The translations under genes and the position numbers were made by a program. The notes under the pieces are model-generated. The model was not told where the DNA came from, did no database searches, and saw nothing but the letters and a program-made list of their open reading frames with translations. From Lachnospiraceae bacterium Zagget3 (GTDB lineage Bacteria > Bacillota_A > Clostridia > Lachnospirales > Lachnospiraceae): DNA of 9,505 nucleotides. Location: NCBI GenBank assembly GCA_001941025.1, contig MSHE01000006.1, forward strand, positions 14,486 to 23,990, written 5' to 3'. Of this stretch, positions 1-6,207 are shown in pieces (the first letter of the stretch is position 1; each line of letters starts with the position of its first letter).

Positions 1-5
1 TTATT

Positions 6-104
6 TTAAATGCTTTTGCCCTGGCAAGATTCTATAGCTTCCTGTATTTGGAGGTCGCAACAACTTGCAGTTTTGCCCGGCAGGCTTCTGCGCTTTACGC
101 TCAT
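6..104 (-). CDS. possible 32-residue small protein
   Basis: This short ORF on the minus strand begins at an ATG (104-102) and stops at TAA (8-6). A purine-rich AAGGGGGGAG lies six bases before the ATG and would serve as a ribosome site. The peptide starts MSVKRRSLPG and carries three cysteines (a CC pair and one near the end). I do not recognise it, and it has no domain, signal peptide or membrane segment. Other open frames cross the same bases on both strands, so coding is not certain. The start context is the only real support. Confidence 0.22.
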   Translation of the reverse strand: MSVKRRSLPGKTASCCDLQIQEAIESCQGKSI

Positions 105-393
105 AGGAATCTCCCCCCTTGCTGCGCTTTTGGTGTTTTATGACATATTTATGATAACGCCAGAGGGGTGCGTAATAAATGGCATAATGTGCAGAGTAGG
201 CGTCCCCATTTCTGCACGAAATGCAAAAAGCGCCCCGGCGGTTCCGCCAGGGTGCCTCTTGCCATAACATTTACTTTCCGATCAATGCGTTGCTGTGGTA
301 CAGGACGTCTCACTGCCCGTTACTGCTCGTGCTTATCCTTTGGGCCTTTGTCGCTTCTGCGTATGCGCCATCCGCGTCCGATGTACAGCGGTT
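105..393. other. no convincing gene in this stretch
   Basis: Several short open frames cross this stretch on both strands, but none has a good ribosome site, a recognisable protein or consistent codon use. No tRNA, strong promoter or terminator is visible. It may hold the upstream region of a minus-strand gene to the left of the window, or a decayed gene. Confidence 0.4.
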
Positions 394-471
394 GGATTTT
401 CGCTGAATCCCACAGACACAGGGTCCCCCCTTTTCTGTGGGATTCGGGCATAGGGAATCCAAACAGAAAAG
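394..471. repeat. cluster of inverted GAATCC/GGATTC motifs with alternative hairpins
   Basis: Four copies of a GAATCC-like motif alternate in orientation: GGATT at 394-398, GAATCC at 405-410, GGATTC at 440-445 and GAATCC at 455-460. The arm GAATCCCACAGA (405-416) is a perfect 12-bp inverted partner of TCTGTGGGATTC (434-445). The latter arm, extended to 430-445, can instead pair with 455-471 as 9 bp plus 6 bp separated by a small internal loop. The two foldings exclude each other. The cluster ends 24 bp before the -35 box of the promoter for the ADP-ribosylglycohydrolase gene. It could be a multi-site operator, a folded RNA read from further upstream, or a genomic palindromic repeat. Confidence 0.7.
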
Positions 472-494
472 TTCCGATTTTGAAACCGAACCGG

Positions 495-523
495 TTGACA
501 GGCACAGGGGGATAGATTATAAT
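495..523 (+). promoter_or_regulatory. full-consensus sigma-70/sigma-A promoter
   Basis: TTGACA (495-500) and TATAAT (518-523) are separated by exactly 17 bases, so every position matches the housekeeping consensus. Transcription should start near 530, giving a leader of about 87 nt before the start codon at 617. Such a promoter is expected to be strong unless a protein blocks it. It also argues against the in-frame ATG at 437, which lies upstream of the -35 box. Confidence 0.88.
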
Positions 524-567
524 AAGCTTGAATCATTTTCAAATGTATTTAAACCCGATGTTTCTAT

Positions 568-581
568 CGGAATCGATTCCG
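568..581. promoter_or_regulatory. 14-bp perfect palindrome, possible operator
   Basis: CGGAATCGATTCCG reads the same on both strands. It lies about 40 bases past the expected transcription start and 22 bases before the ribosome site of the ADP-ribosylglycohydrolase gene. This is a usual place for a roadblock operator of a dimeric repressor. It shares the GAATC core with the motifs at 394-471. No regulator is identified, so the role is inferred. Confidence 0.45.
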
Positions 582-602
582 TTTGGCACACCGTTCATAC
601 GC

Positions 603-610
603 AAAAGGAG
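603..610 (+). promoter_or_regulatory. ribosome binding site that fixes the start at 617
   Basis: AAAAGGAG sits six bases before the ATG at 617. The longer in-frame option starting at 437 has no comparable site and would begin upstream of the promoter, so 617 is chosen. Confidence 0.85.
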
Positions 611-616
611 TTCTTT

Positions 617-1693
617 ATGTATCATGATTTTCTGTCGATTTGGGGGGATCCCTCAAGCTATTCCCCGGGGCTAAGTGCGCTGACCGCAAACAGGCATTTG
701 CAGTACAGGCAGAACAAATTCAAGGACCAGCTTCAAATTGAAGATGTTGGGAACGGCAAGGCCGTTATACGGGACATCCGTACCGGAAAATGGTTTCTGG
801 ATTCGGATACGGGCGTCCAGTCCCGATACGCGGAAGGGTTTCACTGCATGATGCTGGGGGCGATTTGCGGCGATGTTGCCGGATCGGTCTATGAATGGCA
901 TAATGTAAAATATTGCATTGATACAGACAAATTAATTTCGCCCCGCGCACATTTTACGGACGACAGTGTCATGACGATCGCAGTGGCAAACGGCATCAGA
1001 ATCGCCCTCTCCAAGCTGCCGCCCTCCTGGTTGGGGAATGAGGCAATGGAACAGGAAATTTTTGATGCTGTCAGGGCATCCATGCAATTATTCGGCAGAC
1101 AATATCCGAACGCCGGATACGGCGGCAGTTTTCGGCGATGGCTCGCTGACGCAGATCCTCAGCCTTATAACAGTTGGGGAAACGGTTCAGCCATGCGCGC
1201 TTCCTACGGCGGATGGGTTGCGAAAAGCCTTGCGGAGGCGGAACGTCTGGGGGAAATCTCCGCCGCCGTTACCCATAACCATCCAGAGGGAATCAAGGGT
1301 GCGAAGGCGGTTACCGGCGGGATTTATACGCTTCGCGTTCACGGGGATAAGAAAGCGTTTGAAGCGTACATAAAGGATCGCTACTATTCTTTGGATTTTA
1401 CACTGGATGAAATCCGGGAAGACTATCGCTTCGATGTATCGTGCCAGGGGAGCGTTCCGCAGGCGATCGAGGCTTTCCTTGAAGGGGAAAGTTTTTCGGA
1501 TGTGATCTCGAAAGCAATTTCCATTGGCGGAGACAGTGATACGATTGCGGCTATCGCCGCGAGCTTTGCCGAGGTGATTTATCCCATTCCCGAAGGCGTG
1601 CGTGGGAGAGTGATCGATCGATTGGATTGCAACCTGCGTGATACGCTTATCGATGCGATTGACTTTGCGGTACAAGCACAGCAGGAACCCTGA
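617..1693 (+). CDS. ADP-ribosylglycohydrolase family protein
   Basis: This 358-residue cytosolic protein belongs to the ADP-ribosylglycohydrolase (DraG/ARH) family. These binuclear-Mg enzymes remove ADP-ribose from modified proteins or small molecules. The family motifs appear in order: GAICGDVAGSVYE (81-93), TDDS (114-117), GNGSAMR (188-194), HNHPEG (220-225) and GGDSDT (304-309). T114, D115, D116, D306, D308 and T309 are the expected metal ligands, so the site looks intact. The first 70 or so residues are an extension before the catalytic fold that I do not recognise. There is no signal peptide or membrane segment. The gene stands alone, with its own consensus promoter, and no ADP-ribosyltransferase or nitrogenase gene is next to it. 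It could be a housekeeping reversal enzyme, a nucleotide-sugar scavenger or an immunity protein. The family is sure; the substrate is unknown. Confidence 0.92.
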   Translation: MYHDFLSIWGDPSSYSPGLSALTANRHLQYRQNKFKDQLQIEDVGNGKAVIRDIRTGKWFLDSDTGVQSRYAEGFHCMMLGAICGDVAGSVYEWHNVKYCIDTDKLISPRAHFTDDSVMTIAVANGIRIALSKLPPSWLGNEAMEQEIFDAVRASMQLFGRQYPNAGYGGSFRRWLADADPQPYNSWGNGSAMRASYGGWVAKSLAEAERLGEISAAVTHNHPEGIKGAKAVTGGIYTLRVHGDKKAFEAYIKDRYYSLDFTLDEIREDYRFDVSCQGSVPQAIEAFLEGESFSDVISKAISIGGDSDTIAAIAASFAEVIYPIPEGVRGRVIDRLDCNLRDTLIDAIDFAVQAQQEP

Positions 1694-1770
1694 TGCGCAA
1701 AAGACCGTCCAATCCGGTGACAGAGGCGCCCGTCAGCTTCCGCACCAGAAGGAACAGGCCCCGAAAGTGA
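1693..1770 (+). CDS. possible 25-residue basic peptide coupled to the upstream gene
   Basis: The ATG at 1693 overlaps the stop of the ADP-ribosylglycohydrolase gene as TGATG, the usual arrangement for translational coupling. An AGGA lies six bases before it. The peptide begins MRKRPSNPVTEAPV and carries nine Arg/Lys residues out of 25. Its TGA stop (1768-1770) falls in the loop side of the hairpin at 1754-1789. It may be a remnant of a longer gene, a leader peptide, or chance. No homologue is recognised. Confidence 0.2.
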   Translation: MRKRPSNPVTEAPVSFRTRRNRPRK

Positions 1771-1789
1771 TCTGCTTTCGGGGGCCTGT
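1754..1789 (+). terminator. strong hairpin after the ADP-ribosylglycohydrolase gene, no T-run
   Basis: ACAGGCCCCGAAAG (1754-1767) pairs with CTTTCGGGGGCCTGT (1775-1789) apart from one extra G, with a 7-base loop. The stem is strong enough for an intrinsic terminator, but no run of T follows on either strand. It may be a degraded terminator or a hairpin that protects the 3' end of the mRNA. Confidence 0.45.
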
Positions 1790-2018
1790 GTCGATTCATG
1801 GTTCCATTTACCAAAATTTTGTAAACAGGTTGGTCCATCGCGTAAGGCGGCAATTCATCCTGCCGGACAGGGCTGACTGCCTCCCCGGGGCGGCGCGCAG
1901 CGCGGAGGATTCCCCGGGCAATCGGCGTCCTGCCTTCGCCGCTTTCCGCTCCGCCGGATATGCCTTGTATGCGGCACACTCCCCGGTCTTGTGACAGCGC
2001 ATAAAATTTTCTTCCCAT
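1790..2018. other. intergenic stretch without a supported gene
   Basis: Open frames exist on both strands but lack good starts and recognisable products. A weak stem, GCCGGATA/TATGCGGC with one mismatch, lies at about 1953-1974. The local base composition is high in GC around 1880-1960 and AT-rich at the edges. It may be decayed coding sequence or part of a long 3' untranslated region ending at the terminator at 2058. Confidence 0.4.
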
Positions 2019-2058
2019 CCCGTTCGTTCGGTGCTTTCCCGAATGGACGGGAATTTTT
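2019..2058 (+). terminator. intrinsic terminator
   Basis: CCCGTTCGTTCGG (2019-2031) pairs along all 13 positions with CCGAATGGACGGG (2039-2051), counting two G-U pairs, across a 7-base loop. It is followed by AATTTTT (2052-2058). It would end transcripts from the left-hand unit before the catabolic cluster starts. Confidence 0.75.
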
Positions 2059-2147
2059 CGTTGTGCCCTTAAAAACAAACAACTTTAATATAACCGCAAA
2101 AAGAAAAACCAAAGTGCAAGATTTTGTTCTTTTTTTGGAGGGCTATC

Positions 2148-2156
2148 TGTTATATT
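2148..2156 (+). promoter_or_regulatory. candidate extended -10 promoter of the catabolic operon
   Basis: TGTTATATT is an extended -10 element (TGn followed by TATATT) in the AT-rich gap before the dehydrogenase gene. No good -35 box is found at the normal distance; the nearest likeness, TTGTTC at 2124-2129, is 21 bases away. This fits a promoter that needs an activator such as the AraC-type protein encoded downstream. TTGTT-7-AACAA (2155-2171) overlaps it and GACA-3-TGTC (2200-2210) lies downstream; both are weak operator candidates. Confidence 0.4.
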
Positions 2157-2249
2157 GTTCTTAATCAACAAAACATTCTTTGGATGTCGATTTGAACTGG
2201 ACAATCTGTCAGAAATCATCTCAGGAAACGATACAAGGAGGAATGGAAA

Positions 2250-3263
2250 ATGCCGGAAATCAGGGAAGCGCTGGTCACCGTCTACGCGCCGGAGGAGGAG
2301 CTGAACATGCTGTTTGAGGCCCTGTGCCCCGCAAAGGTCAACTATGTGATGCCCTACCTGCCGGGTGCAAAGGCGAAAATCGCGGAATATGCCAAAACCT
2401 GTGATGTGGCCATTCTGAACGGCGACCTCTATGACTTCATGTTGGGCAACCCAAACCTGAAATGGGTGCATTGCTGCCATGCGGGGGTGGACCGCAGCGC
2501 AAGGCCGGAGGTGTTTGAACGGGGCATTATCCTCACCAGCTCCGCCGGGCGGAGCGCACCGGCGCTGGCGGAGCACGCCCTGCTCTTCATGCAGATGCTG
2601 ACCTATGATATGCCCATGCTGTTTCGCGCCCAGGGGGGGCATCGCTGGGCGGTCAGCCAGGACTATCTGCGGAAAACCAACATTTTCGGCAAGACCCTGG
2701 GCATCATCGGCCTGGGCAACACCGGTACGGAGCTGGCCAGACTTGCCAAAGCTTTCCGCATGAAGGTCCTGGGCTGGCGGCGGAGCCGGAAGCCTGCGGA
2801 AAACGTGGACAGGGTGTATGCCAGCGAGGAGGGGGACGACTTCAAGGCTTTTCTCGCCCAGTGCGACTATGTGGTGCTGTGCGCCGAGCTGAACGACGCC
2901 ACCTTCCACATGATGGATACCCGGCAGCTGGCGGCCATGAAGCCGACGGCATTCCTCATCAACGTCGGACGGGGCAAGCTGGTGAATGAACCGGCGCTGA
3001 TTCAGGCGCTGCGGGACGGCGTCATTGCCGGCGCGGGGCTGGACACCTTCGAGACGGAGCCGCTTCCCGCCGACAGTGAGCTGTGGGATCTGCCCAACGT
3101 CATCATTACCCCTCATGTCACGCCTGCCCTGACCGACCGGGAGGCCAGAAGCATCGGATACGCCATTCAAAATATCAAAGCCTACCGCGAGGGGGGCGTC
3201 ATGGTGAACCGGGTGACGGAAAAGAGCATCTATTCCGGCCAGCGCAGCCCGGACAAATACTGA
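2250..3263 (+). CDS. D-2-hydroxyacid dehydrogenase, glyoxylate/hydroxypyruvate reductase type
   Basis: This 337-residue cytosolic oxidoreductase likely reduces a 2-oxoacid such as hydroxypyruvate or glyoxylate to the D-2-hydroxyacid. The Rossmann motif GLGNTG is at 154-159. The catalytic set is complete: R241 in NVGRGKLVNE, E270 in DTFETEPLP, and H289 in ITPHV. The cofactor loop reads GWRRSRKP (175-182), with no acidic residue after the second strand and several arginines, which suggests NADPH rather than NADH. Length is normal for the family. AAGGAGG (2235-2241) lies eight bases before the ATG. It is the first gene of the cluster, 42 bp ahead of a glycoside hydrolase-like gene and in the same cluster as two other glycerate enzymes, which supports a hydroxypyruvate or glyoxylate reductase role. 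The exact substrate is inferred; other 2-oxoacids or sugar-derived ketoacids are possible. Confidence 0.88.
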   Translation: MPEIREALVTVYAPEEELNMLFEALCPAKVNYVMPYLPGAKAKIAEYAKTCDVAILNGDLYDFMLGNPNLKWVHCCHAGVDRSARPEVFERGIILTSSAGRSAPALAEHALLFMQMLTYDMPMLFRAQGGHRWAVSQDYLRKTNIFGKTLGIIGLGNTGTELARLAKAFRMKVLGWRRSRKPAENVDRVYASEEGDDFKAFLAQCDYVVLCAELNDATFHMMDTRQLAAMKPTAFLINVGRGKLVNEPALIQALRDGVIAGAGLDTFETEPLPADSELWDLPNVIITPHVTPALTDREARSIGYAIQNIKAYREGGVMVNRVTEKSIYSGQRSPDKY

Positions 3264-3305
3264 GAAGGTATGGGATAGCTCACGCCTTCCTGAAGGAGGA
3301 CTATT

Positions 3306-5285
3306 ATGGCACATTGGTGGAACGATTACCCCTGGAGGATGGTGCAGACCAACCTTCGGGAAATCGACATGGCGGATATGGACGCCGCAGCCTACGCACG
3401 GGAGCTGAAGGAGTTCGGGGCCACCGTGGTCACGCTGAACGCGGCGGGTATTATCGCCAGCTATGACACAGACCTGGCGTACCAGACGAAAAGCGATTAC
3501 CTCTCCGGCGACGGCATCGGGGAGATGATCGATGCGTGCCACAGAAACGGCATCCGGGTCATTGCCCGGACGGACTTCTCTAAAGTCCGCTATCCGATTT
3601 ATGCGCAGCACCCGGACTGGGCCTATCGGGACAAAAACGGAAATATCCTGAATTACAACGGCGACGTCCAGTGCTGCCCCAACGGAGCCTATCAGCAGGA
3701 GAAAATGCTGGAAATCCTGAAAGAGGTGCTGACGCGGTTCCCCTTCGACGGCGTGTTCTGCAATATGTCCGGCTTTTTGGTGGTAGATTACAGCGGCGTC
3801 TATCACGGCCCCTGTCACTGCGAGAACTGCAAGCGCAAATTTAAAGAAAAGTTCGGCCTGGACATTCCGGAGAAGGACGACCCCCGCAATCCGGACTACC
3901 TCAAATACTCCGCCTTCAAGGGGATGGTGCTGCGGGAGCAGAAGAAACGCCTTTTGGAGACGGTGCGGGCCATCAGCCCGGAAATCGCCGTCAACGGGGT
4001 GGATTACATCCGCACGGAGTCCGGTACGGAAATCGGCGTGCCCCAGTGGCAGCTCTCCGCCAGCTCCAACTGCCGCCTGACGGTAGGCAGCGGCCACAGC
4101 CGCCCGGCGGACAACGCCAGCGTGGACTTCCTGGGCTTCCGCTACCGGGAAACCTCCGTCAGCCCCGCCCAGATGTCGCTGCGCCAGTGGCAGAACCTGG
4201 CCAACGCTGGTTCCACAAGTCTGTACATCATGGGCACCTTGGGCAACCATTCCGACCGCTCCTGCCTGGAGGCAAGCAAGCCGGCGTTCCGATTCCATGC
4301 GGAGCATGAGGGGTTGTACCGGAACCTGTCCTCCGCCGCCAAAGTGCTGGTGGTTCACAAGGGCCTTCTGGCAAGGAGTGACCCGGAGGTGAACGGATGG
4401 ATTCGGGCGCTGACCGCCGAGCACATTCCCTTCGATGAGGTGAAGCTCTCGGAGCTTACCCCGGCGCTGCTGGCGGAAAAGGCGGTTGTGGTGCTCCCGG
4501 ACGCAAAAATGCTGGGGGACAGCCAGGCGGCCATGCTGGACGGGTTTGTGCAGGACGGCGGCACTCTGGTGGCCACCGGAGAGACCGGCCTGTACACCCA
4601 GACCTATCAGCCCCGCGCGGGGCAGGCGCTATGCTGCATTGGCATGAAGAACGTGAAGGAAAAGCAGCATGACCACGCCTCCGCCGTCTTTTACGCCGCC
4701 GGGGACGGTCGGTTCCCCGCCTGCCAGTCCGCGCCGCAGATTGCCTTCGGGCCGGACTACCTCCTGGCGGAGTATGAGGATGGGGCGGAAACGCTGCTGC
4801 CCATGATTCCGGAGCATCCCTTCGGGCCGCCGGAGCGGTGCTACTATACCGAGCTTTCCGACGACCCCGGCGTGGTCATTCACCCCTACGGAAAGGGCAA
4901 AGCGGTGTATCTGCCCTGGATGGCGGGCACCTTCTACTGCCAGGAGGGCTATCAGAACACCCTGAACGTAATGCTGGACGTGATGCACAGCCTCTGCGCT
5001 CAGGCCAGCCTCGCCCCCAACCTGCACCCCACGGTGGAGGTCACCTGGAAAAAACAGGGAGAAAGCCGGATTTTGCAGCTGGTGAACGGCTCCGGCTGCT
5101 TTGCCAACAGCTATTTCCCGCCGGTTCCCATGACAGAGCTGCGCTTCGTCCTTCCGGGGCAATTCTCCGGCGCGGAGGCTTATCACGGCGGAAAAGTAAC
5201 CATAGAACCTGCCGGGGAGGGCACAGCCCTTGTGCTGGACCGGCTGGAGGAATATGAAATCATAAAACTGGAGGTAGCAAAATGA
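3306..5285 (+). CDS. GHL6-like glycoside hydrolase with trimerisation-like domain
   Basis: This 659-residue protein resembles the hypothetical glycoside hydrolase GHL6 group, a TIM-barrel fold distantly related to alpha-amylase and GH42-like enzymes. The barrel spans about 1-340: barrel-strand patterns include IRVIARTDFSK (83-93) and FDGVFCNMSG (147-156), followed by a C-x-C-x2-C cluster (C170, C172, C175) in a loop. Residues 345-560 look like the class I glutamine-amidotransferase-like fold called the beta-galactosidase trimerisation domain, including VVLPDAKML and DGGTLVATGETG. The last 90 or so residues are strand-rich. There is no signal peptide, so it should act in the cytosol on imported substrate, which fits the transporter gene nearby. 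AAGGAGG (3293-3299) sits six bases before the ATG. Its stop overlaps the next start as ATGA, so translation is coupled. The bond cleaved and the sugar are unknown. The position after DGVFC holds Asn (N153), where an acidic catalytic residue might be expected. Confidence 0.75.
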   Translation: MAHWWNDYPWRMVQTNLREIDMADMDAAAYARELKEFGATVVTLNAAGIIASYDTDLAYQTKSDYLSGDGIGEMIDACHRNGIRVIARTDFSKVRYPIYAQHPDWAYRDKNGNILNYNGDVQCCPNGAYQQEKMLEILKEVLTRFPFDGVFCNMSGFLVVDYSGVYHGPCHCENCKRKFKEKFGLDIPEKDDPRNPDYLKYSAFKGMVLREQKKRLLETVRAISPEIAVNGVDYIRTESGTEIGVPQWQLSASSNCRLTVGSGHSRPADNASVDFLGFRYRETSVSPAQMSLRQWQNLANAGSTSLYIMGTLGNHSDRSCLEASKPAFRFHAEHEGLYRNLSSAAKVLVVHKGLLARSDPEVNGWIRALTAEHIPFDEVKLSELTPALLAEKAVVVLPDAKMLGDSQAAMLDGFVQDGGTLVATGETGLYTQTYQPRAGQALCCIGMKNVKEKQHDHASAVFYAAGDGRFPACQSAPQIAFGPDYLLAEYEDGAETLLPMIPEHPFGPPERCYYTELSDDPGVVIHPYGKGKAVYLPWMAGTFYCQEGYQNTLNVMLDVMHSLCAQASLAPNLHPTVEVTWKKQGESRILQLVNGSGCFANSYFPPVPMTELRFVLPGQFSGAEAYHGGKVTIEPAGEGTALVLDRLEEYEIIKLEVAK

Positions 5286-6169
5286 AAATCGGACTCATCG
5301 GCCTGGGCATTATGGGCAAGCCCATGGCGAAAAACATCCTGAAGGCGGGCTATGACCTGACGGTGTGCAACCGCAGCAGGGCCCCTGTGGAGGAGCTGGC
5401 GGCCTGCGGCGCAAAGGCGGGCACTTATCAGGAAATCGGCGAGGGCTGCGACGTGGTGCTGACCATGCTGCCCAACTCCCCCCAGGTAAAGGAGGTCATG
5501 CTGGGCGAGAACGGCGTCGCACAGTATATGCACGAAGGCCAAATCTTCATCGACATGAGCTCCATCAACCCCGTGGCCAGCAAGGAGATTGCCGCCGCTC
5601 TGGCGAAAAAGGGGGTCGAGATGCTGGACGCCCCCGTCTCCGGCGGGGAACCCAAGGCCATCGACGGCACGCTGAGCTTCATGGTGGGCGGCAAACAGGA
5701 GGTCTTTGACGCCTGCAAGGAGCTGCTGCTGACCATGGGCTCCTCCGCGGTCCGCTGCGGTGAGGTGGGGGCAGGCAACACCACAAAGCTGGCAAACCAA
5801 ATCATCGTGGCCTGCAACATCGAGGCCCTGGCCGAAGCGCTGACCCTGGCCCAGAAGGCCGGTGTGGACCCGGCGCTGGTGTTCCAGGCCATCCGGGGCG
5901 GGCTGGCCGGCTCCACCGTCATGGAGGCCAAAGCGCCCATGATGATTGCCGGCAATGACCAGCCCGGCTTCAAAATTGACCTACACATCAAGGACCTGAA
6001 TAACGCCCTGGACTGCGCCCACAGCGTCGGCGCGCCGGTGCCCATGACAGCACAGGTGCAGGAGGTTTTGCAGTGGATGCATCACCACCAGGGCGGGCAA
6101 AAGGACCACAGCGCCATGGCGCAGTACTATGAATCCCTGGCCGACCTCAAAATCGGGCGGGAACAGTAA
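5282..6169 (+). CDS. garR: tartronate semialdehyde reductase (2-hydroxy-3-oxopropionate reductase)
   Basis: This 295-residue enzyme of the beta-hydroxyacid dehydrogenase family should reduce tartronate semialdehyde to D-glycerate with NAD(P)H in the cytosol. The Rossmann motif GLGIMG is at 7-12. The substrate-binding signature DAPVSGGEPKAIDGTL covers 116-131, and the catalytic lysine is K169 in GAGNTTKLAN. Stretches such as LGIMGKPM, TMLPNSP and AIRGGLAGSTV agree closely with Escherichia coli GarR as I remember it, and the length is the same within a residue or two. This makes GarR more likely than 3-hydroxyisobutyrate dehydrogenase or sulfolactaldehyde reductase. GGAGGT (5270-5275) lies six bases before the ATG, inside the end of the hydrolase gene, and the two genes overlap by four bases. 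A glycerate 2-kinase gene further along the cluster would use its product. Confidence 0.9.
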   Translation: MKIGLIGLGIMGKPMAKNILKAGYDLTVCNRSRAPVEELAACGAKAGTYQEIGEGCDVVLTMLPNSPQVKEVMLGENGVAQYMHEGQIFIDMSSINPVASKEIAAALAKKGVEMLDAPVSGGEPKAIDGTLSFMVGGKQEVFDACKELLLTMGSSAVRCGEVGAGNTTKLANQIIVACNIEALAEALTLAQKAGVDPALVFQAIRGGLAGSTVMEAKAPMMIAGNDQPGFKIDLHIKDLNNALDCAHSVGAPVPMTAQVQEVLQWMHHHQGGQKDHSAMAQYYESLADLKIGREQ

Positions 6170-6207
6170 CCCACCCGTAACATAACCGAAGAAAAAAGGA
6201 GGGCATC

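Noticed and set aside
437..616. 60-residue longer start for the ADP-ribosylglycohydrolase
   Set aside because: The extra codons span the promoter at 495-523, have no ribosome site and do not look like protein of this family.
1647..2078. 143-codon open frame on the minus strand
   Set aside because: It overlaps the end of the ADP-ribosylglycohydrolase gene antisense and crosses two hairpins; it has no good start context or recognisable product.
2222..2238. possible CcpA cre site (AGGAAACGATACAA)
   Set aside because: It mismatches the consensus at key outer positions and overlaps the ribosome site region, so the match is too weak to call.
3264..3299. short stem GAAGG/CCTTC before the hydrolase ribosome site
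   Set aside because: Only five base pairs and a long loop; such pairing is expected by chance next to an AAGGAGG site.
2085..4424. 779-codon open frame on the minus strand
   Set aside because: It lies fully opposite the dehydrogenase and hydrolase genes, has no ribosome site or recognisable domain, and its composition (rich in His, Gln, Val) is typical of the antisense of GC-rich genes.
5282..6169. sulfolactaldehyde reductase (YihU-like) and a sulfoquinovose pathway
   Set aside because: The transporter and reductase families would fit, but the reductase matches GarR better and no sulfoquinovosidase, SQ isomerase or aldolase is present.
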